Source: Sphingomonadales bacterium (GTDB lineage Bacteria > Pseudomonadota > Alphaproteobacteria > Sphingomonadales > Sphingomonadaceae). From it: DNA of 64,000 bases. The notes under the pieces were generated by a model. The model worked only from the letters and a program-made list of their open reading frames with translations, did no database searches and had not been told where the DNA came from. The stretch lies in contig JAJTFR010000002.1 of assembly GCA_021298455.1 (NCBI GenBank), forward strand, positions 1 to 64,000, written 5' to 3'. Of this stretch, positions 7,976-17,869 are shown piece by piece (within the stretch, counting starts at the first letter, position 1; every line of letters starts with the position of its first letter). Position numbers and translations under genes: made by a program.

Positions 7976-8980
7976 ATGACCGAACCGACACGCCTTTCCG
8001 CTGACATCCGCAAAAATCTGCGCATCCTTTTCATTGCCAAGCATGCACTTGGCGACGGAAGTCTGCATGGAACTGACGGCAACCATTCGCCCTATCATTA
8101 TGAGATGAAGACGATCCTGTCCGGATTGTTCGAGAATCTCAGTGTTGCCAATGCCTATGACGCGCTGTTCACCGACCCGGGCGTAGATTTCGTTTGGCCG
8201 ATGCTGAACCGTGGCGGCTTTTTCAATTCGGAAATGCTGTGCCCGCTTTTATGCGAAAGGCTTGGCGTTCCCTATCTGGGCGCCAACCCCATTTTGCGCG
8301 GCCTTGCAGACGACAAGCATCTGACAAAACTGGAAGGCGTTGCCCGCGGTGTGCCAACCTGTGACTGGGCGGTCTATCGCTCCGGCGCACCGGTAGAAGA
8401 AGCCCGTTGCCCCAAGGGCAGTCGCTTTGTCATCAAGCCCAATAACAGCTCTGCCAGCTGGGGTATCGGCGATGCCAATGACTGGGAAGGCGTAAAGGCG
8501 GCCATATTGCGCATCCACGCCGAAGGGCATGATGCGATCGTCGAGCCTTTCATGAACGGTAGCGATGTCGAAGTACCCGTTATCTTCAAGGACGGCGCAC
8601 CCTTTGTAATGCCACCCATGCTGTTCAAGCAGAATGACCCTTCACATCTGCGTACCCATGCGGAAAAGCGTGACCTGGTCGAACGTGAGAATAAATATAC
8701 GCTGGTTCCGTTTGAGGCAGATGCCGCCTGGGACAAGATCAAGGCAATGACGCTGACCCTCGCCGAGATTTTCCGTCCGTTCGATTTCGGTCGCTTCGAA
8801 TTCCGCTTCAACGAGGAAAGCGGGGAGATCAACCTGCTTGAGGTCAATTTGCAGTGCAACCTATGGTCACAAAAGGTCTATGGCCGGTCGGCGGTATTGA
8901 TGGGCTGGAGCCAGGAAGACCTGATCGAGACTATCGTTGCCGAAAGCCTGATTCGGCGTGGGTTGATGCCGAAAGCGTGA
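7976..8980 (+). CDS. D-Ala-D-Ala-ligase-like ATP-grasp enzyme, atypical
   Basis: 334 residues with an ATP-grasp layout: N-terminal domain ending G-V-P-Y-L-G-A-N-P then D-D-K-H (112-115), ATP-binding R-F-V-I-K-P-N-N-S-S-A-S-W-G (Lys154), I-V-E-P-F-M-N-G-S-D-V-E-V (Glu190) and metal site L-L-E-V-N-L-Q (Glu289, Asn291). It resembles D-alanine-D-alanine ligase, but the usual N-T-x-P-G-(M/L)-T loop is replaced by N-L-Q-C-N-L-W, and the N-terminal R-G-G-F-F-N-S-E differs from the typical G-x-x-G-E. A different amino-acid or peptide substrate is likely. It is divergent from the PLP enzyme and not in a mur/fts cluster. Confidence 0.75.
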   Translation: MTEPTRLSADIRKNLRILFIAKHALGDGSLHGTDGNHSPYHYEMKTILSGLFENLSVANAYDALFTDPGVDFVWPMLNRGGFFNSEMLCPLLCERLGVPYLGANPILRGLADDKHLTKLEGVARGVPTCDWAVYRSGAPVEEARCPKGSRFVIKPNNSSASWGIGDANDWEGVKAAILRIHAEGHDAIVEPFMNGSDVEVPVIFKDGAPFVMPPMLFKQNDPSHLRTHAEKRDLVERENKYTLVPFEADAAWDKIKAMTLTLAEIFRPFDFGRFEFRFNEESGEINLLEVNLQCNLWSQKVYGRSAVLMGWSQEDLIETIVAESLIRRGLMPKA

Positions 8981-9070
8981 TTTCAGCTTTAATCGCGCGA
9001 TGAAAATTGCAATTGCTTGGGCGGTGCCGCTTGGTTAGGGCATCGTACAAAGTCGTAACGGGATAAAGAC

Positions 9071-9850
9071 ATGGCCGAATTCACTTTGCCCAAGAATAGC
9101 AAGGTCCGCACCGGAACCACGCACTCCGCACAGGGCGGAGGCAAATCGCGCAAGTTCAAGGTCTATCGCTACGATCCGGATAGCGGGGATAATCCCCGTT
9201 ATGACACGTTCGAGGTCGATACCGAAAATTGCGGCCCGATGGTGCTCGACGCGCTGATCAAGATGAAGAGCGATCAAGACCCTTCATTGACCTTCCGCCG
9301 TTCGTGCCGTGAAGGTATTTGCGGATCCTGTTCGATGAACATCAACGGCAAGAACGGCCTTGCCTGCACGACAGCAATCGAAGACTGCAAGGGCGACGTC
9401 ACGCTGACACCGCTTCCGCATATGGAAGTGATCAAGGACCTCGTCCCAGACATGACGCATTTCTATGCGCAATATGCATCGATCAAACCTTGGCTGCAGA
9501 CGGTAACGCCCACGCCTTCGGGCAAGGAGCGGCTGCAGAGCCCCGAAGACCGCGCCAAACTGGACGGTCTTTACGAGTGCATTCTGTGCGCCTGCTGTTC
9601 GACAAGCTGCCCGTCTTACTGGTGGAATAGTGACAAATTTCTTGGTCCGGCCATCCTGCTGCAAGCCTATCGCTGGCTGGCTGACAGCCGCGACGAGATG
9701 ACGGGTGAACGGCTGGACGATCTGGAAGATCCCTTCCGCCTCTATCGCTGCCATACGATCATGAACTGCGCCAATGCCTGCCCGAAGGGCCTGAACCCGG
9801 CCAAGGCGATTGCCGAGACCAAAAAGCTGCTCGTGGAGCGGCAGATTTGA
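9071..9850 (+). CDS. sdhB: Succinate dehydrogenase iron-sulfur subunit
   Basis: 259 residues, full length. The [2Fe-2S] site is C-R-E-G-I-C-G-S-C (about 80-88), the [4Fe-4S] site is [12 protein letters not shown], and the [3Fe-4S] site is [12 protein letters not shown]. It links SdhA flavin to quinone in complex II on the inner face of the membrane. The sdhC, sdhD and sdhA genes are not in the window, so sdhB is separated from them, or they lie elsewhere. The next ORF begins at the overlapping TTG/TGA. Confidence 0.96.
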   Translation: MAEFTLPKNSKVRTGTTHSAQGGGKSRKFKVYRYDPDSGDNPRYDTFEVDTENCGPMVLDALIKMKSDQDPSLTFRRSCREGICGSCSMNINGKNGLACTTAIEDCKGDVTLTPLPHMEVIKDLVPDMTHFYAQYASIKPWLQTVTPTPSGKERLQSPEDRAKLDGLYECILCACCSTSCPSYWWNSDKFLGPAILLQAYRWLADSRDEMTGERLDDLEDPFRLYRCHTIMNCANACPKGLNPAKAIAETKKLLVERQI

Positions 9851-10344
9851 ACGACGGCATTGAGGAGCCCCGGCGCGCTGAATATTTTGATGCCGAGGCC
9901 CAAGGCGACGGCTGGCTAAGCTGGAACCTTAACGACAAAAGCCGCTTCAACGCATTTATCGAGCCACTGTTCGTACGTCTCGAAGACCCCCTGCCCGATG
10001 GCAGGCCTCGGGCCCGTTTGCGCATGCATCCGACGCGAAAGCACAGTAATCTGGGCGACAATGTCCATGGTGCAGTCACACTCGCACTGATCGATGTTTC
10101 GCTATTCGCGGCATCGCACCAATTTGGTTCACTCAATGCCGGTTTTTCAGTCACGCTCGATCTGGGCACGCAATTCATCGGTGGCGGCCGGATTGACGAG
10201 CCTTTGGACGCCGTTGTCGAACAGGTGCGCGAAACCGGGCGGCTGATTTTCCTGCGCGGTATGGTGGTGCAAGGCCCGAATGACGAACATATCGTTGCCT
10301 CTTTCTCCGGCACGATCCGCAAGGCGTCGCAAGACAAAAGATGA
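9847..10344 (+). CDS. PaaI-type hotdog-fold thioesterase
   Basis: 165 residues. [18 protein letters not shown] (about 60-77) is the hotdog central-helix signature with the H-G and D typical of PaaI/4HBT-type thioesterases; two more strand blocks follow ([15 protein letters not shown]). It presumably hydrolyses an acyl-CoA. The start is TTG at 9847, overlapping the sdhB stop. It ends with an ATGA overlap into zapE, so sdhB, thioesterase and zapE look like one transcript. Confidence 0.8.
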   Translation: MNDGIEEPRRAEYFDAEAQGDGWLSWNLNDKSRFNAFIEPLFVRLEDPLPDGRPRARLRMHPTRKHSNLGDNVHGAVTLALIDVSLFAASHQFGSLNAGFSVTLDLGTQFIGGGRIDEPLDAVVEQVRETGRLIFLRGMVVQGPNDEHIVASFSGTIRKASQDKR

Positions 10345-11456
10345 GCGCGACCGTTCAGACGCGGTACCTGGAACTGGTCGCTGCAGGGGAACTCAAGCGC
10401 GATCCCGATCAGGCCGTTGCCGCGGCCAAACTAACCGAAATTCAGGAACAGCTGGAAACCGCCTCTGCCCGCCCAGGCGCATTGTGGCGGTTGATCGGCC
10501 GCAGGACAGAAGCGGTGCGCGGGCTTTATCTCTGGGGCGGAGTTGGCCGCGGCAAATCGATGCTGATGGATTTGTTTTTCGATGCGGTGCAGATTGATCG
10601 GAAGCGGCGCGCACATTTCCATGAATTCATGCTCGACATCCATGCTCGGCTGAAGGTTGAGCGTGAAAAGGAAAAAGGCGATCCCATACCACCCGTGGTT
10701 GCGGCGCTCGCGAATGAAGCCCGGCTGCTATGTTTTGACGAGATGGTGGTGAACAATATGGCCGACGCTGCGATCATGTCGCGGCTGTTTGCTGGTCTGT
10801 TTGATGCAGGCGTTACCGTCGTCACCACGTCGAACCGGCATCCCGACGACCTTTACAAGGATGGCCTCAATCGCCAGCTGTTCCTTCCCTTTATCGCAAC
10901 GGTGAAGGAACGGCTTGACGTCATGGCACTGGATGGACCGACAGATTACCGCCGTGATCGGCTGGGCAATGCGGCGACCTGGCTGGTACCAAACGGGCCG
11001 GTGGCAACCGCCTCACTTTCAGAAACCTTTTTCAAGCTGACCGATTATCCACCGGAGGATCGGGCCCATGTGCCCAGCGCGGACATTGACGTGGGTGCGG
11101 GACGGATTCTGCATGTTCCGAAATCGCTCAAGGGCGTTGGCGTATTCTCATTCAAGCGGCTTTGCGCAGAGGCGCGGGGTGCCGCTGATTATCTGGCGGT
11201 GGCGCGGCGTTACCATAGCGCCATCATCGTTGGCATTCCGGTGCTTGGCCCGCATAATCGCAACGAGGCCGCACGTTTTGTCACGCTGATTGATGCGCTT
11301 TACGAATATCGCGTTAAGCTGATCGCCGCAGCCAATGCCGCGCCTGACGATCTTTATCCCGAAGGCGATGGTAAATTCGAATTTGAACGGACGGTGTCGC
11401 GTCTGCTTGAAATGCAAAGCGAAGACTATCTGGCAGAGGGCCACGGTCCGCGGTAG
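10341..11456 (+). CDS. zapE: Cell division protein ZapE (AFG1-like ATPase)
   Basis: 371 residues. The Walker A motif is G-G-V-G-R-G-K-S (about 66-73), Walker B is L-L-C-F-D-E-M (about 130-136) and the arginine-rich sensor region is T-S-N-R-H-P-D-D-L-Y. Family: AFG1/ZapE P-loop ATPases that act at the FtsZ ring under stress and, in mitochondria, on respiratory complexes. It starts at the ATGA overlap with the thioesterase gene. Placement just after sdhB is common in alphaproteobacteria (from memory). Confidence 0.92.
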   Translation: MSATVQTRYLELVAAGELKRDPDQAVAAAKLTEIQEQLETASARPGALWRLIGRRTEAVRGLYLWGGVGRGKSMLMDLFFDAVQIDRKRRAHFHEFMLDIHARLKVEREKEKGDPIPPVVAALANEARLLCFDEMVVNNMADAAIMSRLFAGLFDAGVTVVTTSNRHPDDLYKDGLNRQLFLPFIATVKERLDVMALDGPTDYRRDRLGNAATWLVPNGPVATASLSETFFKLTDYPPEDRAHVPSADIDVGAGRILHVPKSLKGVGVFSFKRLCAEARGAADYLAVARRYHSAIIVGIPVLGPHNRNEAARFVTLIDALYEYRVKLIAAANAAPDDLYPEGDGKFEFERTVSRLLEMQSEDYLAEGHGPR

Positions 11457-11478
11457 TTCGCTTACAAGGGAGAGTTTC

Positions 11479-12867
11479 ATGAAGAAAGCCGTATCAGCGA
11501 CAATGGCAGCCCTGCTGGCCTTCGCTACCAGCCAGGCCTTTGCTGCGGAAGCCCCGAAGCGGCAGGAAGAGCGCGAGTTGTTTGCAAAGATTGTGGAGAT
11601 CCCGACCGTCGAAGGGCGAACAGCTGAGTTTGGCAAGCTGACCGAATTGCTGACAGCCGAATTCCGGAAAGCGGGGATTACAAACGTCATCGTGAAGGAT
11701 CATGATGGCACTCAGACACTGATCGCGCGCTGGCCTGCGGCCAAACCCAGCGGGAAGAAGCCAATCCTGCTGATGGCGCATATGGATGTCGTCGAAGCCA
11801 AGGAAAGTGACTGGAAGAATCCACCATTCAAGTTCCGTGAAGAAGACGGCTGGTATCTCGGCCGGGGGGCCAATGACAACAAGGCAGGACTGACCGGCAT
11901 ATTGATTGCGCTGCAATATCTAAAAGCCGCGGGCTTTCAGCCGACACGCGACCTGATCGTGCTGTTTACCGGCGACGAGGAAACTACCGGCAATGGTGCG
12001 CGCCGCGCAGCAACCGAATGGCGTTCATTGATCGACGCCGAATATGGCCTCAACAGTGATGCAGGTGGCGGATCGGTGTATAAGGATGGGCGACCGGAAC
12101 TGTTCGCGATGCAAATCGCCGAAAAAACCTATGCCGATTTCAAGCTGACGGCCACCAATCGCGGCGGACATAGCAGCGCCCCACGGCCGGACAATGCCAT
12201 CTATGCACTGTCTAATGCATTGACCGCACTTGAAGCCCACCGATTTCCGGCAATGGTGAATGATGCGACACGGGCAGGATTTGCTTTGCTCGCCGCGAAG
12301 GATGGCGGGCAGTATGGCGAATTGATCAAGCGTTTTCTGGCTGATCCGAACGACCGGGAAACGGCAGATCTCGTAGAAGCCAATGATCCGGGAAGCACGC
12401 GCACCCGATGCGTTGCAACCATGCTTTCAGGCGGCCATGCTCCCAATGCCCTGCCCCAAAAGGCGGAGGCCAATGTCAACTGCCGCATCTTTCCGGGCGT
12501 GAAGGTAGAGGATGTGCGCCAGCAGCTTCAGACACTGGCAGGTCCGGATGTTACGGTAACTGCTGTTGAGGGTTCGCAAACCCCCGAAACCTCGCCTACG
12601 GCGATCCGGCAGGATATACTCGATGCCTATAAGGCAGCGGTGGCGACGCGGTTCAAAGATGCGCCCGTCGTTCCCTATCAGTCGGCAGGCGCCACTGACG
12701 GGGCCTTTTTGCGCGCTAATGGCATTCCAGTTTACGGCTTTGGCGGGCTGTGGAGTATCGTTGGCGAACGCGAAGGCGCGCACGGGCTTGACGAACGGGT
12801 CAATGCCGACGGCTTTCATGGCCAGATACCGATATGGATGGAAATGCTGAAGCGCGTTGCGGGTTAG
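11479..12867 (+). CDS. M20/M25/M40-family metallopeptidase, exported
   Basis: 462 residues from the ATG at 11479, which follows AAGGGAG; the longer in-frame ORF lacks a start site. Signal peptide about 1-22 ending A-F-A. Zinc-ligand motifs: M-A-H-M-D-V (His/Asp), G-R-G-A-N-D-N-K-A-G (bridging Asp), G-D-E-E-T-T-G (catalytic Glu and ligand) and a C-terminal H-G-L-D-E. Lid/dimerisation domain in the middle with N-R-G-G-H-S-S-A-P. Probable periplasmic carboxypeptidase or dipeptidase; substrate unknown. Confidence 0.85.
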   Translation: MKKAVSATMAALLAFATSQAFAAEAPKRQEERELFAKIVEIPTVEGRTAEFGKLTELLTAEFRKAGITNVIVKDHDGTQTLIARWPAAKPSGKKPILLMAHMDVVEAKESDWKNPPFKFREEDGWYLGRGANDNKAGLTGILIALQYLKAAGFQPTRDLIVLFTGDEETTGNGARRAATEWRSLIDAEYGLNSDAGGGSVYKDGRPELFAMQIAEKTYADFKLTATNRGGHSSAPRPDNAIYALSNALTALEAHRFPAMVNDATRAGFALLAAKDGGQYGELIKRFLADPNDRETADLVEANDPGSTRTRCVATMLSGGHAPNALPQKAEANVNCRIFPGVKVEDVRQQLQTLAGPDVTVTAVEGSQTPETSPTAIRQDILDAYKAAVATRFKDAPVVPYQSAGATDGAFLRANGIPVYGFGGLWSIVGEREGAHGLDERVNADGFHGQIPIWMEMLKRVAG

Positions 12868-13066
12868 TCTCTAGCCCAAAGCGTGCGCCAGAATGCATTT
12901 CGGGATAAAGATTGGGCTACAAATAGACCTTGAACGGGTTTCAGAACGACGAAATCTTCGCCACTAATGCTATTGCGAACTGATATCAGAAAAAGCCTTT
13001 ACCTTCGGCCTTTATAGGGGTTGCCGTAGGGAGTGTTTCCGCTTAACGGGACCGCAATTCCCTTAA

Positions 13067-13912
<846 letters not shown>

Positions 13913-13948
13913 GCAGGCTGGCACGACACATATCTCAGAGAGGCGTTC

Positions 13949-14833
13949 ATGAGCATTTTGGTCCACAAGAATACGAAGGTCATCACGCAGGGGATGACTG
14001 GTGAAACCGGCACATTCCATACCCAGGCGGCGCTTGCTTATGGCACGCAGATGGTCGGCGGCGTGACCCCCGGCAAGGGCGGCAGCACGCATATCGGCCT
14101 GCCGGTGTTCGATACCGTCGCCGAAGCAGTGCAGATGACGGGTGCCGATGCCTCGGTCGTCTATGTGCCGCCGCCATTTGCAGCTGATTCGATTCTGGAA
14201 GCGATTGATGCCGAAGTTCCGTTGATTGTCTGCATCACCGAAGGCATTCCGGTGCTCGACATGGTGCGCGTGAAGCGCGCACTTTCGGGTTCGAAATCGC
14301 GCCTTATCGGCCCCAACTGCCCGGGCGTGCTGACGCCGGGTGAATGCAAGATCGGCATCATGCCGGGGAACATCTTTTCCAAAGGTTCGGTCGGCGTCGT
14401 ATCGCGTTCGGGCACACTGACTTATGAAGCTGTGTTCCAGACGACCAATGAAGGCCTTGGCCAAACCACGGCTGTCGGCATTGGCGGCGATCCGGTCAAT
14501 GGCACCAACTTCATCGACGTGCTCGAACTCTTCCTGGCGGACGACGCCACCGAGAGCATCATCATGATCGGTGAAATCGGCGGCGATGCCGAAGAACAGG
14601 CTGCCCAGTTCCTGATCGACGAAGCCAAGCGCGGCCGTAAAAAGCCGATGGCCGGCTTCATTGCCGGACGGACTGCGCCTCCGGGCCGTCGTATGGGCCA
14701 TGCCGGTGCGATCGTGTCTGGTGGCAAGGGCGATGCCGAATCCAAGATCGCAGCGATGGAAGCCGCCGGAATCCGCGTTGCTGCCAGCCCGAGCGAACTG
14801 GGAACAACCTTGATGAGCGTATTGAAGGGGTGA
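13949..14833 (+). CDS. sucD: Succinyl-CoA synthetase alpha subunit
   Basis: 294 residues, full length. It shows the CoA-binding N-terminus ([11 protein letters not shown]), I-G-P-N-C-P-G and the phospho-His loop [10 protein letters not shown] near the C-terminus. It catalyses substrate-level phosphorylation with SucC. The start ATG follows AGAGAGG. sucC is not next to it and not in the window, so the beta subunit must be encoded elsewhere. The gap to sucA (171 bases) holds three hairpins. Confidence 0.95.
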   Translation: MSILVHKNTKVITQGMTGETGTFHTQAALAYGTQMVGGVTPGKGGSTHIGLPVFDTVAEAVQMTGADASVVYVPPPFAADSILEAIDAEVPLIVCITEGIPVLDMVRVKRALSGSKSRLIGPNCPGVLTPGECKIGIMPGNIFSKGSVGVVSRSGTLTYEAVFQTTNEGLGQTTAVGIGGDPVNGTNFIDVLELFLADDATESIIMIGEIGGDAEEQAAQFLIDEAKRGRKKPMAGFIAGRTAPPGRRMGHAGAIVSGGKGDAESKIAAMEAAGIRVAASPSELGTTLMSVLKG

Positions 14834-14835
14834 AA

Positions 14836-14991
14836 CTCCTTTCCCCAAAGGAGAGGATAGGAAGCCTTGGCCGCTGGCCTAGGCGCAGTTGGTGAGGGGC
14901 TTTACGCTCTCGATAGGGCAAATCCCTTCACCCAGCTTCGACTTGGCGACATCACGCCAAGTCTGCGCAACCCTCTCCCGACGGGAGAGGG
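14836..14991. repeat. Hairpin-rich REP-like intergenic element between sucD and sucA
   Basis: Three perfect hairpins: CTCCTTT/AAAGGAG (14836-14853, 4-base loop), ACTTGGCG/CGCCAAGT (14941-14962, 6-base loop) and CCCTCTCCC/GGGAGAGGG (14971-14991, 3-base loop). No T-run follows, so it is not a classic terminator. It resembles dispersed palindromic elements of sphingomonad genomes; only one copy is in this window. Confidence 0.6.
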
Positions 14992-15004
14992 GAAAGGAAG
15001 TGAG

Positions 15005-17833
15005 ATGGGTTACGAAAACCACGAATTCGAATCCGCCAATGAACCGGAACGCGGCCCCAGCTGGCAGCGACCAAACTGGCGAATCGGCGATACCGACGAT
15101 CTGACAGGCGCACTTGACCCCATGCAAATGGTGGTCGAGATCAAGACTGCGGCCAAGGCAGCGGGCAAACCCCTAAGTGATGGCGACGCAGTTGCCGCAG
15201 CGGGCGATTCAATCCGTGCGATGATGTTGGTGCGCACCTATCGCGTGCGCGGCCACCTTGCGGCCAATCTCGATCCGCTAGGGCTTTCAAAACAGGAAGT
15301 TCCGGCTGACTTGGACCCGGCCTATCATGGATTCACAGACGCCGATCTGGATCGCAAGGTCTATGTCGGTGGAACACTGGGTTTTGACTGGGTCAGCGTT
15401 CGGGAGCTCGTAGCCACCCTGCGCGCCAATTATTGCGGGCCCGTGGGCCTTGAATATATGCACATCGCCGACGTCGAGGAACGCCGCTTTCTGCAGGAAC
15501 GGATGGAAGGCCGGGACGCCGCCATTTCGTTCACAGCGGAAGGAAAGAAGGCGATCCTTGGCAAGGTGATCGAAGCCGAGCAGTACGAGAAATTCCTCGC
15601 CAAGAAATATGTCGGCACAAAGCGTTTCGGGCTGGATGGCGGCGAGGCGATGATCCCGGCGCTTGAAGCGATCATCAAATATGGCGGCCAGCTTGGCATT
15701 CGCGAGATAGTCTATGGCATGCCGCATCGCGGCCGTCTCAACGTGCTCGCAAATGTGATGGCGAAACCCTATCGGATCATCTTCCACGAATTTTCCGGTG
15801 GCTCTGCCAACCCCGAAGATGTCGGCGGCTCGGGCGATGTGAAATATCACCTCGGCACCTCAACCGACCGGGAATTTGACGGGATCAAGGTACATATGTC
15901 GCTGGTGCCCAATCCGTCACACCTTGAAGCTGTCAATCCGGTGGTGCTGGGCAAGGTTCGCGCCAACCAGACGATCCGCGACGATATCGGCAAGGAAAAG
16001 CACGAACAGGTATTGCCGGTCCTGCTGCACGGCGATGCTGCCTTTGCTGGCCAAGGCATTGTGTGGGAATGCCTCGGCTTTTCAGGCATCCGCGGCTACA
16101 ATACCGGTGGTTGCATCCATTTCATCGTCAACAACCAGGTTGGATTTACCACTAGCCCGCAATTTGCCCGTTCATCGCCCTATCCGAGCGACGTTGCCAA
16201 GGGCGTTCAGGCACCGATCTTCCACGTCAATGGCGATGATCCCGAGGCAGTAACTTTTGCCTGCAAGATGGCGATCGAATTCCGCCAGCGCTTCAAGCGC
16301 GACATTGTGATCGACATGTGGTGCTATCGCCGCTTCGGCCATAATGAAGGCGATGAGCCCGGTTTCACCCAACCGCTGATGTACAAGGTGATCAAGGGCA
16401 AGCCCGGGGTGAGCGAAGTTTACGCGTCACGCCTTGTGTCCGAAGATGTGATCGACGCCAATTGGGCGAGCGAACATGCGATGCGCTTCACGCAGATCCT
16501 TGAACAGGAATTCGAAGCCGGCAAAAACTACAAAGCCAATGAAGCCGACTGGTTTGGTGGTCGTTGGGCCGGGTTCAACAAACCCGCCGACCCCGAAACC
16601 GCGCGCCGCAATGTACCCACCGGCATCGCGAAGAAGCTAATGGACGGGCTAGGTCGCACGCTGACCACCGTTCCCGAAGGGCATATCATCCACCCGACGC
16701 TTGGCCGCGTTCTCGAAGCCAAAAAGGCAATGTTCGCAACCGGCGAAAATTTCGACTGGGCGACAGGCGAAGCGCTCGCTTTTGGCTCTTTGCTGTCCGA
16801 AGGCTATGGCGTTCGGCTGTCGGGTCAAGATTCAGGCCGCGGCACGTTCAGCCATCGTCATGCTGTCTGGGTCGACCAGAATAACGAAACCAAATATATC
16901 CCCCTCTCGACACTGCCACATGGCCGTTTCGAAGTGCATGATAGCCCTCTCTCAGAATTTGGTGTGCTGGGTTATGAATATGGTTTTGCCGGTGCAGATC
17001 CCAAAACGCTGGTGATGTGGGAGGCGCAGTTTGGCGATTTCGTCAACGGCGCGCAGACCATGATCGACCAGTTCATTGCATCCGGCGAATCGAAATGGCT
17101 TCGTGCCAACGGCCTCGTCATGCTGTTGCCACACGGGTTTGAAGGCCAGGGCCCCGAACATAGCTCCGCTCGTCTGGAACGTTTCCTGCAGCTTTGCGCT
17201 GAAGATAATATTCAGGTCGCAAACTGCACCACGCCCGCCAACTTCTTCCACCTGTTACGGCGGCAGATGCACCGGTCATTCCGCAAGCCATTGATCGTCA
17301 TGACGCCAAAGTCGCTGCTGCGGCACAAACTGGCAGTATCGAAGGCCGAGGATTTCCAGGGCGAAAGCCATTTCATGCGGATTCTTTCGGATCCCTGGGC
17401 TCCGGCAGACAAGGATGTGAAGCGGCTGGTGCTCTGTTCGGGCAAGGTCGCCTATGATCTGATGGAGGCGCGTAACGCGAGCGGCGACACCAACACCGCT
17501 ATCGTCCGCATCGAACAACTATACCCCTTTCCCGGCGAACCGCTAACGGTGCGGTTGAAGCGCATGCCCAATCTGGAAGACATCGTCTGGGCGCAGGAAG
17601 AACCGCAGAATAATGGCAGCTGGTTCTTTGTCGAACCGTTGATCGAACAATGCCTTGCCGATGCAGGCGTTGGCCCCGCCAGGGCACGTTATGCCGGTCG
17701 CAAAGCCGCCGCATCGCCAGCAACCGGACTTATGAAGCGCCACCAAGCGGAACAGGCTGCCTTGGTTGCCCATGCACTCGGCCATGGCGTGCGCGATGAA
17801 ATCCGCCGCCAACGCAACCCGAAGAAGAAATAA
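15005..17833 (+). CDS. sucA: 2-oxoglutarate dehydrogenase E1 component
   Basis: 942 residues from the ATG at 15005, after GGAAGTGAG. The upstream in-frame extension to 14867 is encoded by the hairpin element and is rejected. Motifs: Y-G-M-P-H-R-G-R-L-N-V-L (His of the active site), thiamine-diphosphate region G-D-A-A-F-A-G-Q-G and N-N-Q-V-G-F-T-T, and the C-terminal G-F-E-G-Q-G-P-E-H-S-S-A-R. E1o decarboxylates 2-oxoglutarate and succinylates the SucB lipoyl group. It is followed 36 bases later by sucB. Confidence 0.96.
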   Translation: MGYENHEFESANEPERGPSWQRPNWRIGDTDDLTGALDPMQMVVEIKTAAKAAGKPLSDGDAVAAAGDSIRAMMLVRTYRVRGHLAANLDPLGLSKQEVPADLDPAYHGFTDADLDRKVYVGGTLGFDWVSVRELVATLRANYCGPVGLEYMHIADVEERRFLQERMEGRDAAISFTAEGKKAILGKVIEAEQYEKFLAKKYVGTKRFGLDGGEAMIPALEAIIKYGGQLGIREIVYGMPHRGRLNVLANVMAKPYRIIFHEFSGGSANPEDVGGSGDVKYHLGTSTDREFDGIKVHMSLVPNPSHLEAVNPVVLGKVRANQTIRDDIGKEKHEQVLPVLLHGDAAFAGQGIVWECLGFSGIRGYNTGGCIHFIVNNQVGFTTSPQFARSSPYPSDVAKGVQAPIFHVNGDDPEAVTFACKMAIEFRQRFKRDIVIDMWCYRRFGHNEGDEPGFTQPLMYKVIKGKPGVSEVYASRLVSEDVIDANWASEHAMRFTQILEQEFEAGKNYKANEADWFGGRWAGFNKPADPETARRNVPTGIAKKLMDGLGRTLTTVPEGHIIHPTLGRVLEAKKAMFATGENFDWATGEALAFGSLLSEGYGVRLSGQDSGRGTFSHRHAVWVDQNNETKYIPLSTLPHGRFEVHDSPLSEFGVLGYEYGFAGADPKTLVMWEAQFGDFVNGAQTMIDQFIASGESKWLRANGLVMLLPHGFEGQGPEHSSARLERFLQLCAEDNIQVANCTTPANFFHLLRRQMHRSFRKPLIVMTPKSLLRHKLAVSKAEDFQGESHFMRILSDPWAPADKDVKRLVLCSGKVAYDLMEARNASGDTNTAIVRIEQLYPFPGEPLTVRLKRMPNLEDIVWAQEEPQNNGSWFFVEPLIEQCLADAGVGPARARYAGRKAAASPATGLMKRHQAEQAALVAHALGHGVRDEIRRQRNPKKK

Positions 17834-17869
17834 CGACCCAAGGGGGAAGTAGCCCCAAGGAGCAAAGAT

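Noticed and set aside
12872-12919. TAGCCCAA/TTGGGCTA inverted repeat after the M20 peptidase as a terminator
   Set aside because: Eight-base arms but a 32-base loop and no T-run; weak.
14867-15004. 46-residue N-terminal extension of SucA
   Set aside because: Encoded by the hairpin element; the ATG at 15005 follows a GGAAG site and gives the family N-terminus.
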